Source: Crocinitomicaceae bacterium (GTDB lineage Bacteria; Bacteroidota; Bacteroidia; Flavobacteriales_D; Crocinitomicaceae). Taken from it: a stretch of DNA of 62,316 nucleotides. The position numbers and the translations under genes are program-made. The notes beneath the pieces are model-generated. The model worked only from the letters and a program-made list of their open reading frames with translations. It did no database searches and was not told the DNA's origin. This document shows, piece after piece, positions 7,136-16,770 of the stretch. Within the stretch, counting starts at the first letter, position 1; each line of letters begins with the position of its first letter. Location of the stretch: positions 1-62,316 of the forward strand of contig JAGNZC010000014.1 of the NCBI GenBank assembly GCA_017984635.1, given 5' to 3'.

Positions 7136-7606
7136 ATGAAATTATCTCAGATTAAAGCACTTTTGAAAACTGTCGAAACAGTTACATTCAAACTACCAAA
7201 TGGTCAATTTGTACCCGCTCATTTTCATGTAACTGAGGTGGGAAAAATTACAAAAAACTACATCGATTGTGGTGGAACTATTCGAAATGAAGAACTCGTT
7301 GGGTTTCAATTGTGGACAGCAAATGACACAGAACACAGTCTTAAACCGCAAAAATTAATTGATATAATCGAATTATCTGAAAAAAAGTTGCAAATTGATG
7401 ATCATGAAGTTGAGGTAGAATTCCAAGATACTACGATCGGAAAATATGCAATCGGCTTTGACGGAACTCACTTTTTATTGCTTAACAAATTAACGGATTG
7501 TTTGGCTAAAGACAAATGTGGTATTCCTGAAGAGAAGCAAAAAATTCAATTAGTTGACTTATCACAAACTGGAAATACGTGTACGCCAGGAGGTGGATGT
7601 TGTTAA
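7136..7606 (+). CDS. DUF6428-type protein of arsenic operons
   Basis: The 156-residue protein lies between arsR and arsC. It has the family's look: N-terminal MKLSQIKALLKTVETVTFKL, an FDGTHFLLL segment, and a cysteine-rich tail with CLAKDKC and the terminal CTPGGGCC. I recall this family as a regular member of Bacteroidota ars operons, with unknown biochemistry. The paired cysteines could bind arsenite or metal, which is inference. Confidence 0.7.
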   Translation: MKLSQIKALLKTVETVTFKLPNGQFVPAHFHVTEVGKITKNYIDCGGTIRNEELVGFQLWTANDTEHSLKPQKLIDIIELSEKKLQIDDHEVEVEFQDTTIGKYAIGFDGTHFLLLNKLTDCLAKDKCGIPEEKQKIQLVDLSQTGNTCTPGGGCC

Positions 7607-7620
7607 ATTAATTTTTTACT

Positions 7621-8235
7621 ATGTTTCAAAATTTAAAAACGTACTGCGACCAATTAACGCTTCAATTTGAAGCAATCGATTCGGAGAGAAAATTGCTATT
7701 AGCCAAATTAGCGGATTACATTCAAGAAAAAGTAAATGCTAAAGCGCCCATAAATTTGGTGTATGTTTGTACCCACAATTCGCGCAGAAGTCATTTTGGG
7801 CAAATTTGGGCGGCAGTTGCAGCGAACTATTATTCCATTCCAAACCTTAGCACATTTTCTGGCGGAACAGAAGCAACAACATTTAATGAAAATGCGATTC
7901 ATGCTTTGAAAAAAACTGGGTTTGAAATCTCAGAACTTTCAACAGGTACTAATCCTCATTACCGCGTAAATTTTGGTGAAAACCTATATACGACTTGTTT
8001 CTCAAAAGTGTATGATGATGCTGTCAATCCATCTTCCAACTTTGCAGCTATTATGACATGTTCAGATGCGGAAGAAAATTGTCCGTTTATTCCAGGAGTT
8101 GAATTGCGTATTGGAACGACCTATGACGATCCCAAAGCATTTGACAACACACCAAACCAACCTGAAAAATATTTGGAACTTTCTAACCAAATTGCCCGAG
8201 AATGCTTGTATGTTTTTTCACTTATTCAATTTTAA
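7621..8235 (+). CDS. arsC: Low-molecular-weight phosphatase-type arsenate reductase
   Basis: The 204-residue protein has the P-loop VCTHNSRRS (C-x5-R) near residue 50 that is typical of LMW tyrosine phosphatases and of thioredoxin-linked arsenate reductases. Further cysteines occur at TTCFS, MTCSD and ENCPF, which could serve the thiol relay. It would reduce As(V) to As(III) for export by the next gene, which starts three bases after its stop. It is longer than classical ArsC (about 130 residues), so a pure phosphatase role is the alternative; the operon favours arsenate. Confidence 0.78.
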   Translation: MFQNLKTYCDQLTLQFEAIDSERKLLLAKLADYIQEKVNAKAPINLVYVCTHNSRRSHFGQIWAAVAANYYSIPNLSTFSGGTEATTFNENAIHALKKTGFEISELSTGTNPHYRVNFGENLYTTCFSKVYDDAVNPSSNFAAIMTCSDAEENCPFIPGVELRIGTTYDDPKAFDNTPNQPEKYLELSNQIARECLYVFSLIQF

Positions 8236-8238
8236 ATT

Positions 8239-9279
8239 ATGCCTTCTAAAAAACGCTTGTCTTTTCTTGACCGATACTTAACCCTTTGGATTTTTTCAGC
8301 CATGCTCTTAGGGGTTGCAATTGGCTTTTTCATTCCATCAAGTAGTGATTTTATTAACTCCTTTTCTTCAGGATCTACGAATATTCCATTAGCCATTGGG
8401 TTGATTTTAATGCTTTATCCGCCATTAACAAAAATCGACTTTAAGAAAATGAATGTCGTTTTTAAAAGTGGGAAATTATTAACCGCTTCATTTTTAATCA
8501 CGTGGGTTTTTGGACCATTCTTGATGTTTAGTTTAGCAGTATTCTTCTTAAAAGACTACCCTGAATATATGACAGGATTGATCATCATCGGTTTGGCACC
8601 GTGTATTGCGATGGTCATCGTTTGGAATGAATTAGCGGAAGGAAACAGAGAATTAACTGCTGGTTTGGTTGGGATTAACAGCATCCTTCAAGTACTCTTT
8701 TTTAGTTCCTATGCATACTTTTACCTTGAAATCATGTTGCCTTTATTTGGAATTCAACGTCTAACTATTGACATTACAATTGGTGAAATTGCACAAACTG
8801 TTGGTATCTATCTGGGCATACCTTTTTTATTGGCTATTAGCAGCCGATTCCTGTTGTTAAAACTAAAAGGTGAAACGTGGTTTAATCACCAATTCATTCC
8901 TTTTGTATCGCCAATTACATTAATAGCCTTGTTATTTACGATTGTGGTAATGTTTAGTTTAAAAGGAGAAATGATTGTTGATTTACCACTAGATGTGTTA
9001 AGAATTGCTTTACCATTAGTTGTGTTTTTCGCAGTAATGTTTTTCCTTATGTTTTTGGTTTCCAAAAAATTAGGTGCTAATTACAAAGACTCCGTTGCTG
9101 TATCGTTTACTGCATCAGGAAATAATTTTGAATTAGCCATTGCGGTTTCTATTGGTGTTTTTGGCATCAATAGTGGTCAGGCATTCGCTGGTGTAATTGG
9201 TCCTTTAGTGGAAGTTCCAGCACTCATTTTATTGGTAAATGTAGCTTTTTGGTTACGCAAAAAATGGTTTAACCATTAA
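8239..9279 (+). CDS. acr3: Acr3-family arsenite efflux permease
   Basis: The 346-residue protein has about ten hydrophobic segments. It carries the Acr3 signature around GLAPCIAMVIVWNELAEGN (about 114-132), with the conserved cysteine that contacts arsenite, and a second conserved region SFTASGNNFELAIAV. It exports As(III) across the inner membrane. It is last in the ars operon and its end overlaps the convergent dehydrogenase gene by four bases. Confidence 0.9.
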   Translation: MPSKKRLSFLDRYLTLWIFSAMLLGVAIGFFIPSSSDFINSFSSGSTNIPLAIGLILMLYPPLTKIDFKKMNVVFKSGKLLTASFLITWVFGPFLMFSLAVFFLKDYPEYMTGLIIIGLAPCIAMVIVWNELAEGNRELTAGLVGINSILQVLFFSSYAYFYLEIMLPLFGIQRLTIDITIGEIAQTVGIYLGIPFLLAISSRFLLLKLKGETWFNHQFIPFVSPITLIALLFTIVVMFSLKGEMIVDLPLDVLRIALPLVVFFAVMFFLMFLVSKKLGANYKDSVAVSFTASGNNFELAIAVSIGVFGINSGQAFAGVIGPLVEVPALILLVNVAFWLRKKWFNH

Positions 9280-10307
9280 TGCTTAACCTTTAATAAATTC
9301 AAATCAATTAATGATTGAGCTGTCGCAATCACAGCGTCTTCGGCAGTAATCAGATCAATTCCTAATTCCTTTTTCACTTTTTCAGTTGATAATTGAGCAC
9401 AAAAACCAAGTTCATTGACAATTAATTTAGCAGATGGCTCAAAATATGCATAGATTTTAATGAACCAATTCGGCAAAACACGAACGTTGATTGTTTTTTT
9501 AAACGTTGGAAATGCTTTCACAATTATTTTAGCAAAATCTACAAACCAAATTGTGGATGCAGCTGCTAAATACCTTTGTCCAATTGCTTTTTCTGAAAGT
9601 AAGGCTGCGTAATGTATTTTTACAACATCGCGCACATCAACAGTTGGAAAGCCGATTTTAGGTACGCCCGGGTATTCTCCATTCATGATTTTTTGAATGA
9701 TAAAAGGACTCGTTCCAACATCATTTCCCAAAACTGGACCTAATACAATTCCTGGGTTTACGCAGCTCACTTTTAGTTGAGGATTCTTATCAACGAATTC
9801 CCAAACATCCATTTCAGCCATCGTTTTACTTTTAATATAAGCAGAAATTTTAGGATCTTTTAAATCCGTCCAATCCGTTTCATCAAAATTTACTTTATTT
9901 TTTGCGTGACCATACATCATAGCAACAGAAGAAGATGTTTGAATAATACGATTAATTCCATTAACTAATGCAGCATCAAAAACATGTTTAACACCCAAAC
10001 GAGCAGGATTGATGATGTCTATTTCAGCTTTCGGTAATTCTCGCAAAAATGGCGATGCAACATGCATTATTGCATCACATCCTTTCATGGCTTCCACCCA
10101 ATTTTCAGACTTCAATAGGTCACAATGTTTAATTGAAAAACAGGCAAATTGCTCTGGAGAAACATATTTTTTTATGGTTTCAAACGTTTCCGCTTCTTTC
10201 TCTTTTGACCGAACGGTTCCTACTACTTCAAATCCACGTTTTAAGCCTTCTACAGCCATGTGCATTCCAATAAAACCTGAAACTCCCGTAATAAATATCT
10301 TTTCCAT
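9276..10307 (-). CDS. NAD(P)-dependent epimerase/dehydratase (extended SDR)
   Basis: The 343-residue protein opens with the Rossmann motif FITGVSGFIGMHMA (GxxGxxG) and has the catalytic YxxxK as YIKSK near residue 157, with the serine in TSSSVAMMYG. It resembles dihydroflavonol-4-reductase-like SDRs that reduce aldehydes or ketones, but the substrate cannot be read. It stands alone and converges on acr3 with a four-base overlap; no functional link with arsenic is implied. Confidence 0.85.
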   Translation of the reverse strand: MEKIFITGVSGFIGMHMAVEGLKRGFEVVGTVRSKEKEAETFETIKKYVSPEQFACFSIKHCDLLKSENWVEAMKGCDAIMHVASPFLRELPKAEIDIINPARLGVKHVFDAALVNGINRIIQTSSSVAMMYGHAKNKVNFDETDWTDLKDPKISAYIKSKTMAEMDVWEFVDKNPQLKVSCVNPGIVLGPVLGNDVGTSPFIIQKIMNGEYPGVPKIGFPTVDVRDVVKIHYAALLSEKAIGQRYLAAASTIWFVDFAKIIVKAFPTFKKTINVRVLPNWFIKIYAYFEPSAKLIVNELGFCAQLSTEKVKKELGIDLITAEDAVIATAQSLIDLNLLKVKH

Positions 10308-10408
10308 GCCTTTGATGTTAGTGCGTAAAAATAAGTATTTAAACGTTTGAAAAAGATAGTTTCCGTTCTGTTTTTTTGTATATTCGCTTAATAAACAACC
10401 AATTTACT

Positions 10409-12133
10409 ATGAAAAAACATGTACAATTCTTTATTCTTTTGAGCAGCTTTCATTTATTTGCTCAACTACCTACAAATGTATCTCCAGTTGGACTTGTCGC
10501 TTGGTATGGCTTAAATGGCAATGTCAATGATGCTTCGATTAATGGAAATCATTGTACAAACTATGGCGCAATCCCAACCACCGATCGCAATGGGAATGCA
10601 AATTCAGCCTATGCCTTTGATGGAGTAAGTAATTATTTAGAGCGAACAACTCCTTCGTTTACATTTACACAATCAGGAAATTTTTCGTTTTCTATCTGGG
10701 TAAAAAAAGCATCTGCAAATACTGGTATCATGTTGATGAGCGGAACAGGAACGACAGGTGTCTTTATTTGGTTGTTACAAGGAAATAATACTGGGACATC
10801 TTATTTTGGAACGAATATGCAACAATCTGCATGGATTTGGGCTACTACTCCTTATTCACTTTCTCAATGGGAACATTATGTAGGCGTTTATACAGGTTCT
10901 AATGGCCTAATGAAATTTTATAAAAATGGCGTTTTTCAATCTTCGGCAACCTACACCTATACTACAGCAACTGCTTCAGCAATTCCTCTGTACATAGGAA
11001 AAGGGATCTCAAGTGGAAATTTTCACGGTGATATAGATGATATCGGTATTTGGAACCGTGCCTTAACACAATGTGAAATTACTGATTTGTATGCTGGTAC
11101 AACAACTGTTTTACCTGTTAATGCAGGTCTTGATCAAACAGTTTGTGCCGGACAATCGGTTACTTTAACAGCAACAGGCGCTACAACTTACACTTGGAAC
11201 AACTGGGTGGTTAATAATGTCGCTTTTACCCCAAACATTACAAAAACGTATACTGTAAATGGAACAGATGCGAATGGTTGTAAAGGAACTGACCAAGTTG
11301 TTGTAACGGTTAATCAGCCGTTGATCAATGCTGGGGCAGATCAAACAATTTGTACGGGCCAACAAGCTACGTTAACAGCAACAGGCGCTACTTCATACAC
11401 GTGGACGTCAGGTATTACCAACTCAACTCCATTTACACCAACTGCTACACAAACGTATACTGTTTCAGGTACAGATGTAAATGGTTGTTCGGGTAGCGAT
11501 GCTGTGACCGTTTCCTTGGTCGCACAACCAACTGTAAATGCTGGACAAAATATTACTATTTGTGCAGGTGATTCCGTTCAATTGAATGCAACAGGCGCCG
11601 CAACTTATACATGGAGTTCTGGGACACAAAATGGAGGTTACTTCACGCCTACTTCAACTCAAACCTTGCAGGTAATTGGTTCTGCAGGTGGAGCATGTAC
11701 AGATACAGATGATTTACAGATTACAGTGAATCAAGGAAGTGCTAGTACACAAACTATTGCAGGATTGAATTCACTTACTTTAAACGGACAAACGTATACG
11801 ACTTCAGGAACCTACACGCAAGTCATTCCAAACCAAGTAGGTTGCGATAGTACAATTACTTTGAATTTAACCATGAATTATACGGGAATTGAAGAAAATA
11901 ATAGCAATTACATTTCCATTTTCCCAAATCCTACGACAACGAATGTAGCTATAACGATTCCAAAAGAAATGATTGGTCAGCGTTACACACTTATTTCAGC
12001 TACTGGTAAAGTATTGGTAGATGAGCTTGTTAAACAAGCTACAACAACAATAAACCTTGAACAGTTAGCACAAGGAACATACTTCTTGCAAATTGGAAAC
12101 TTGAAAAATCCTTCCAAAATTGTTAAGTTGTAA
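10409..12133 (+). CDS. Secreted LamG-domain protein with Ig/PKD-like repeats and type A T9SS sorting domain
   Basis: The start is taken at ATG 10409, which begins a signal peptide (MKKHVQFFILLSSFHLFAQ), not at an upstream TTG. In order: a LamG/concanavalin-like domain (about 25-230), three repeats opening NAGxDQTVCxGQ/NAGQNITICAGD with YTW and TYTV motifs (about 235-450), a short linker, and a C-terminal type A sorting domain (SIFPNPTTTNVAI ... GTYFLQIGN). The protein is exported by Sec and then T9SS and is probably anchored at the surface; LamG suggests glycan binding. A terminator follows directly. Confidence 0.85.
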   Translation: MKKHVQFFILLSSFHLFAQLPTNVSPVGLVAWYGLNGNVNDASINGNHCTNYGAIPTTDRNGNANSAYAFDGVSNYLERTTPSFTFTQSGNFSFSIWVKKASANTGIMLMSGTGTTGVFIWLLQGNNTGTSYFGTNMQQSAWIWATTPYSLSQWEHYVGVYTGSNGLMKFYKNGVFQSSATYTYTTATASAIPLYIGKGISSGNFHGDIDDIGIWNRALTQCEITDLYAGTTTVLPVNAGLDQTVCAGQSVTLTATGATTYTWNNWVVNNVAFTPNITKTYTVNGTDANGCKGTDQVVVTVNQPLINAGADQTICTGQQATLTATGATSYTWTSGITNSTPFTPTATQTYTVSGTDVNGCSGSDAVTVSLVAQPTVNAGQNITICAGDSVQLNATGAATYTWSSGTQNGGYFTPTSTQTLQVIGSAGGACTDTDDLQITVNQGSASTQTIAGLNSLTLNGQTYTTSGTYTQVIPNQVGCDSTITLNLTMNYTGIEENNSNYISIFPNPTTTNVAITIPKEMIGQRYTLISATGKVLVDELVKQATTTINLEQLAQGTYFLQIGNLKNPSKIVKL

Positions 12134-12152
12134 ACTTCACTAACTCACTATT

Positions 12153-12178
12153 AAAAGCATCTTCGGATGCTTTTTTTT
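12153..12178 (+). terminator. Rho-independent terminator
   Basis: Nine-base stem AAAAGCATC/GATGCTTTT with a TTCG tetraloop and a T run. Confidence 0.9.
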
Positions 12179-12240
12179 ATGCCTAAATAATTTTTTAAGT
12201 TGATTTATTGCAAAGAATAAACAACCTTTGCAGAAAAAAA

Positions 12241-12819
12241 ATGTTAGTCGAAGTAAAAGACAAAGTCGTATCAACACAAATTTTCGAAAAGAAGTTTGTG
12301 TGTGATTTAACCGCTTGTAAAGGAGCATGTTGTATCGAAGGAGATGCTGGTGCGCCCATAACTTTTGAAGAAATCGACCAATTGGAAGACCAGCTAGAAG
12401 ACATTAAGCCTTTTATGCAACAATCAGGAATTGAAGTCGTTGAAGCAAAAGGTGTTTTTTACATGGACGATGAAAACGAGCCTGTTACCACATTAATTGA
12501 TGGAGCAGCATGTGCCTTTGTCTATTTTGATGAAAAAGGAATTACCAAATGTGCCATTGAAAAAGCACATTCCGAAGGAGTTATTTCGTTTAACAAACCA
12601 ATATCGTGTCATTTGTACCCCATTCGTGTCAAACAATTCAACGAATTTAAAGCATTAACTTACGATACATGGGAAATCTGCAAGCCAGCATGTGCTTGTG
12701 GTGAATCTTTAGATGTTCCTGTTTATCGTTTCTTAAAAGAACCCCTAACACGTGCCTTTGGAACTGAATTTTACGCTGCTTTGATTGAAACAGATGAAGC
12801 ATTGAAAACTAGGAAATAA
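12241..12819 (+). CDS. DUF3109 family protein (possible metal/Fe-S-binding cysteine protein)
   Basis: ATG 12241 gives 192 residues; an in-frame TTG at 12208 is less likely. Conserved cysteine clusters fit DUF3109: CDLTACKGACCIEGDAG near the N terminus, ACAFV, KCAIE, ISCHLYPIR and CKPACACGE. Many cysteines with a conserved histidine suggest a Zn or Fe-S site like that of CxxCxxCC proteins. The biochemical role is unknown. It is single, with a terminator two bases after the stop. Confidence 0.8.
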   Translation: MLVEVKDKVVSTQIFEKKFVCDLTACKGACCIEGDAGAPITFEEIDQLEDQLEDIKPFMQQSGIEVVEAKGVFYMDDENEPVTTLIDGAACAFVYFDEKGITKCAIEKAHSEGVISFNKPISCHLYPIRVKQFNEFKALTYDTWEICKPACACGESLDVPVYRFLKEPLTRAFGTEFYAALIETDEALKTRK

Positions 12820-12820
12820 A

Positions 12821-12848
12821 AAAAGGCTACGTAATTGTAGCCTTTTTA
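12821..12848. terminator. Terminator, probably bidirectional
   Basis: AAAAGGCTAC pairs with GTAGCCTTTT. A tracts on the left and T tracts on the right mean it can end both the DUF3109 transcript and the converging nrdA transcript. Confidence 0.8.
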
Positions 12849-12875
12849 ATTTGTTGTTGTTTGTCTATATTTTTT

Positions 12876-12910
12876 GCGTGCTTCTAGCCAGAACACATTT
12901 GACTTGCGTC
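12876..12910 (-). repeat. Second copy of the nrdA 3' end
   Basis: This 35-base segment matches 12937-12971 at 30 of 35 positions and lies exactly 61 bases further along nrdA's direction of transcription. On the minus strand it encodes SQMCSG-stop, echoing the real end EMCSG-stop. The reading frame is +1 relative to nrdA. Confidence 0.8.
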
Positions 12911-12936
12911 GGATTTAGTACCGCCTATAACCACTG

Positions 12937-12971
12937 GCGTGCTTCTAGCCGGAACACATCTCACATGAGTC
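12937..12971 (-). repeat. First copy of the repeat, the real nrdA 3' end
   Basis: Contains the stop codon and last codons of nrdA (CEMCSG). It is partner of the copy at 12876-12910. Confidence 0.8.
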
Positions 12972-15311
12972 TGGGTTTTCTAAAGAGCAAGCGATTGCGG
13001 CAGCATCTTCTTCTAACGATTTAGCGCTAACTGCAGGCTCTTCTACAACCGTTTTATCGACTGTGAATTTAATCGCATCTGTAGCTGCTTTTGTACGTAA
13101 ATAGTACATTCCAGTTTTTAACCCTTTTTCCCATCCGTAGAAATGCATCGATGTTAATTTACCAAAATTGGCATTTTCCATGAAAATATTCAACGATTGA
13201 GATTGGCAAATGTATGCTCCACGATCAGCAGCTTGGTCGATAATTGCTTTTTGAGAAATTTCCCACGCTGTTTTGTATAAATCTTTTAAGCGCTGTGGAA
13301 TTTCACTGATGTTTTGAATCGAACCATTCGCTGTCATGATTTTTTGACGCACATCTTTGTTCCATAATCCTTCACGCACTAAGTCTTTCAATAAATGTTT
13401 GTTTACGATAATGAACTCACCTGATAATACACGACGCGAATAAATATTCGATGTGTATGGTTCAAAACATTCGTTGTTTCCTAATATCTGAGCCGTTGAA
13501 GCCGTTGGCATTGGTGCTAACAACAATGAATTACGAACTCCGTGTTTGATTACTTCTTCACGTAATACGTTCCATTCCCAACGATCTGTTGGCGTTACGT
13601 TCCACATGTCAAATTGGAAAATTCCTTTTGAAACTGGAGAACCAGCATATGTTTCGTAAGGGCCTAATTCTTTTGATAAGTCTTTAGAAGCAGACATTGA
13701 AGCATAGTAAATTGTTTCGAAAATCTCTCTGTTCAACGCGCGAGCTTCTTCAGATTCAAATGGTAATCCCATTAAAATAAATGCATCTGCTAAACCTTGA
13801 ACACCTAATCCAATTGGACGGTGACGCATGTTTGAATTTTTCGCTTCTTCAACCGGATAATAATTCTCATCGATGATTCGGTTCAAGTTCAACGTTGCTT
13901 GGTACGTTACTTCGAATAATTTATCGTGATCAAATGTTCCGTTTTCAGTTACATATTTAGGCAAAGCCAAAGAAGCCAAGTTACAAACAGCCACCTCATC
14001 TGGAGCTGTGTACTCAATGATTTCTGTACACAAGTTAGAAGACTTGATGGTTCCTAAATTTTGTTGGTTAGATTTTGCATTCGCAGCATCTTTGTACAAC
14101 ATGTATGGCGTTCCCGTTTCGATTTGAGATTCCAAAATTTTGAACCACAATTCTTGTGCCTTGATTGTTTTACGGCCTTTACCCGCTTTTTCGTAGTCTG
14201 TATATAATTTCTCAAATTCAGCACTGTGCGTGTCAGATAAACCTGGACATTCGTGTGGACACATTAATGTCCAATCGCCATTTTCTTTTACACGTTTCAT
14301 GAATAAATCTGGAATCCACAATGCGAAGAACAAATCACGCGCACGTGCTTCTTCTTTTCCATGGTTCTTTTTCAAATCTAAGAAATCAAACACATCTGCA
14401 TGCCAAGGCTCAATGTACATTGCGAAAGAACCTTTACGTTTTCCTCCACCTTGATCAACGTAACGTGCTGTATCATTGAACACACGTAGCATTGGAACAA
14501 TACCATTAGAAGTACCATTTGTCCCTTTGATGTATGATCCTGTCGCACGAATGTTGTGAATTGCTAAACCAATTCCACCAGCTGATTGAGAAATTTGAGC
14601 ACATGATTTTAATGTGTCATAAATTCCGCTGATGCTATCGTCTTTCATTGTTAATAAGAAACAAGAAGACATTTGTGGTTTAGGCGTACCAGAATTGAAT
14701 AATGTTGGGGTTGCATGTGTAAACCAACCTTCCGACATTAAATTGTATGTTTTGATAGCAGACTGAACATCTGCTTTGTGGATTCCAACAGCAACACGCA
14801 TTAACATTTGTTGAGGGCGTTCAACAATGATTCCATTTAATTTCATTAAATAAGAACGGGTTAATGTTTTGAATCCAAAATAATCGTAACGGAAATCACG
14901 GTCGTAAATGATACTAGAGTCTAGCAAATCACGGTTTTCAACAATGATATCGTATACATCGTCTGCAATCAAAGATGCATTTTGACCTGTTTTAGGATCG
15001 ATGTAGTGGTGCATATCGTCAATTACTTCCGAAAACGTTTTTTTCGTTTCTTTGTGTAAGTTTGATACTGCAATACGAGAAGCTAAAAGTGCATAATCAG
15101 GATGATCAATTGTTTTAGCTGCAGCAACTTCCGCTGCTAAATTATCTAAAACAGTTGTTGTAACACCATCGTAAATACCTTCAATTACTTTCATTGCTAC
15201 GGCTTCAGGAGAAACCAACGGATCTAATCCGTAACACATTTTTACAATTCGAGCTGTGATTTTATCGAATTTTACGGCCTCTTTTCTACCGTCTCGTTTT
15301 ACTACATACAT
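12945..15311 (-). CDS. nrdA: Ribonucleoside-diphosphate reductase, alpha (catalytic) subunit
   Basis: The 788-residue class I large subunit begins with an ATP-cone ([17 protein letters not shown]), so dATP feedback is likely. It continues with the ten-stranded barrel: [20 protein letters not shown] holds an active-site cysteine, NLASLALP and the radical-site NLCTEI are present, and [13 protein letters not shown] is the phosphate-binding loop. The C terminus CEMCSG holds the mobile redox cysteine pair that is recharged by thioredoxin. It makes dNDPs with NrdB, encoded 47 bases upstream in the same operon. A diverged repeat of its final codons follows the stop. Confidence 0.96.
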   Translation of the reverse strand: MYVVKRDGRKEAVKFDKITARIVKMCYGLDPLVSPEAVAMKVIEGIYDGVTTTVLDNLAAEVAAAKTIDHPDYALLASRIAVSNLHKETKKTFSEVIDDMHHYIDPKTGQNASLIADDVYDIIVENRDLLDSSIIYDRDFRYDYFGFKTLTRSYLMKLNGIIVERPQQMLMRVAVGIHKADVQSAIKTYNLMSEGWFTHATPTLFNSGTPKPQMSSCFLLTMKDDSISGIYDTLKSCAQISQSAGGIGLAIHNIRATGSYIKGTNGTSNGIVPMLRVFNDTARYVDQGGGKRKGSFAMYIEPWHADVFDFLDLKKNHGKEEARARDLFFALWIPDLFMKRVKENGDWTLMCPHECPGLSDTHSAEFEKLYTDYEKAGKGRKTIKAQELWFKILESQIETGTPYMLYKDAANAKSNQQNLGTIKSSNLCTEIIEYTAPDEVAVCNLASLALPKYVTENGTFDHDKLFEVTYQATLNLNRIIDENYYPVEEAKNSNMRHRPIGLGVQGLADAFILMGLPFESEEARALNREIFETIYYASMSASKDLSKELGPYETYAGSPVSKGIFQFDMWNVTPTDRWEWNVLREEVIKHGVRNSLLLAPMPTASTAQILGNNECFEPYTSNIYSRRVLSGEFIIVNKHLLKDLVREGLWNKDVRQKIMTANGSIQNISEIPQRLKDLYKTAWEISQKAIIDQAADRGAYICQSQSLNIFMENANFGKLTSMHFYGWEKGLKTGMYYLRTKAATDAIKFTVDKTVVEEPAVSAKSLEEDAAAIACSLENPDSCEMCSG

Positions 15312-15358
15312 GTCGCCCTTGTTATTTTATTATACCTAAATATTACCTAATTTTATCT

Positions 15359-16336
15359 TTAAAATTCTTCGCTAAGGCTAAAAGAATGGTTGTCTTTTCC
15401 TCCGCCCATTACACCTGCTTTCTGATATTCAGCTACGCGTTTTTCGAAGAAATTTGTTTTTCCTTGAATAGAGATCATTTCCATGAAATCAAATGGATTG
15501 GTAGCGTTGTATACTTTTTCATTCCCTAATTCTTGTAACAAACGATCCGCAACGAATTCAATGTATTGTGCCATTAAATCGCTGTTCATTCCAATCAATT
15601 TCACAGGTAATGCATCTGTAACAAACTCTTTTTCAATTTCTACAGCATCCATAATGATTGCTTTCACTTGGTCTTTTGATAATTTATTTACCAAGTGATT
15701 GTTGTACAACAAACAAGCAAAATCACAATGCAAACCTTCATCTCTTGAAATTAATTCATTTGAGAAGGAAAGTCCTGGCATTAAACCACGTTTTTTCAAC
15801 CAGAAAATAGAACAAAACGAACCTGAGAAGAAAATTCCTTCAACAGCAGCAAATGCCACCAAACGTTCTGCAAACGATCCATTATCGATCCAACGCAACG
15901 CCCATTCAGCTTTTTTGCGCACACAATCAATTGTGTCGATTGCATTGAATAAATTATTTTTATCTGTTGTGTCTTTGATGTATGTATCAATTAACAACGA
16001 ATAAGTTTCTGAGTGAATATTTTCAATTGCAACTTGGAAACCATAGAAAAATTTAGCTTCGGTGTATTGCACTTCTGATAAAAAGTGTTCTGCTAAGTTT
16101 TCATTTACGATTCCATCAGATGCCGCAAAAAATGCTAAAATGTGTTTAATAAAATGACGTTCGTTGTCGTTTAATTTTGTGTCCCAATCAATTAAATCTG
16201 GAGCCAAATCAATTTCTTCAGCTGTCCAAAAACTCGCTTCCGCCTTTTTATAAAAAGACCAAATATCGTCGTGTTGAATTGGAAACAAAACAAATCGGTT
16301 GTTGTTTGATTCTAAAATTGGTTCATTTTGTGCCAT
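15359..16336 (-). CDS. nrdB: Ribonucleoside-diphosphate reductase, beta (radical) subunit
   Basis: The 325-residue ferritin-fold protein has the diiron and radical residues: D74 in AASDGIV, then E105, H108 and the radical tyrosine Y112 in [10 protein letters not shown] second EGIFFSG glutamate and an [10 protein letters not shown] region (E and H ligands) follow. The retained tyrosine supports a class Ia/Ib-type tyrosyl radical rather than a tyrosine-less class Ic form. It is first gene of the minus-strand nrdB-nrdA operon. Its upstream region holds a hairpin and a long non-coding gap. Confidence 0.95.
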   Translation of the reverse strand: MAQNEPILESNNNRFVLFPIQHDDIWSFYKKAEASFWTAEEIDLAPDLIDWDTKLNDNERHFIKHILAFFAASDGIVNENLAEHFLSEVQYTEAKFFYGFQVAIENIHSETYSLLIDTYIKDTTDKNNLFNAIDTIDCVRKKAEWALRWIDNGSFAERLVAFAAVEGIFFSGSFCSIFWLKKRGLMPGLSFSNELISRDEGLHCDFACLLYNNHLVNKLSKDQVKAIIMDAVEIEKEFVTDALPVKLIGMNSDLMAQYIEFVADRLLQELGNEKVYNATNPFDFMEMISIQGKTNFFEKRVAEYQKAGVMGGGKDNHSFSLSEEF

Positions 16337-16770
16337 TTTGTTCTTTTTTATTAAAGTATATAATACATGGTAAGAAATGATTGGTTTCTTACTTTTCTAA
16401 CTACATTAAAAGTTTTGCTTCCCCTTTTTTGTGTAAAACTAGCAGTAAAACATCTGACTAATTCCTATTGTTTAGAGGCATACAAATTTTGTTAAAATTC
16501 TTTCCATTCGCAACTAAAGAAATCCACAATAAACCAATGTTATTAACAAAGCAAATCGCAAACCCTTTGTCTGCAAACGATAACAAGTTTATCAACACAC
16601 GAATTAAAGATATTCACAAACTAAAAACTACTATCTATCACTCATCTAGGAGATTTAATCAATGTGTTGAATTCAAAGGACTTGTTAACTTTTGTATAAA
16701 ATTAAACCACAAAAAAGTGGAATGCAAGAATAAATTTTTGTTATTTTAAACAACGAATTGTGTATAGATT
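16337..16770. other. Intergenic region between divergent nrdB and comF-like genes
   Basis: These 434 bases are very AT-rich. A TTG-started 93-codon frame on the plus strand (16468-16749) looks spurious: low-complexity Lys/Asn/Phe composition and no recognised pattern. The region holds an eight-base inverted repeat near nrdB (16370-16392) and several sequences one or two changes from the DnaA box TTATCCACA: TTATTAACA near 16539 and TTATCAACA at 16589-16597. Both promoters must lie here, but no perfect TAnnTTTG box was found for either. Confidence 0.5.
16370..16392. promoter_or_regulatory. Inverted repeat in the nrdB upstream region
   Basis: GTAAGAAA and TTTCTTAC form a perfect eight-base stem with a seven-base spacer, 34-56 bases before the nrdB start. 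It could be an operator or a leader hairpin. It does not match the NrdR box as I know it. Confidence 0.35.

Noticed and set aside
9276..10307. Including the SDR enzyme in the arsenic operon
   Set aside because: It is on the opposite strand and only converges with acr3; no arsenic-related motif is visible.
16468..16749. TTG-started 93-codon frame
   Set aside because: Lys/Asn/Ile/Phe-rich composition as expected from AT-rich non-coding DNA; no family pattern; lies in the nrdB-comF promoter region.
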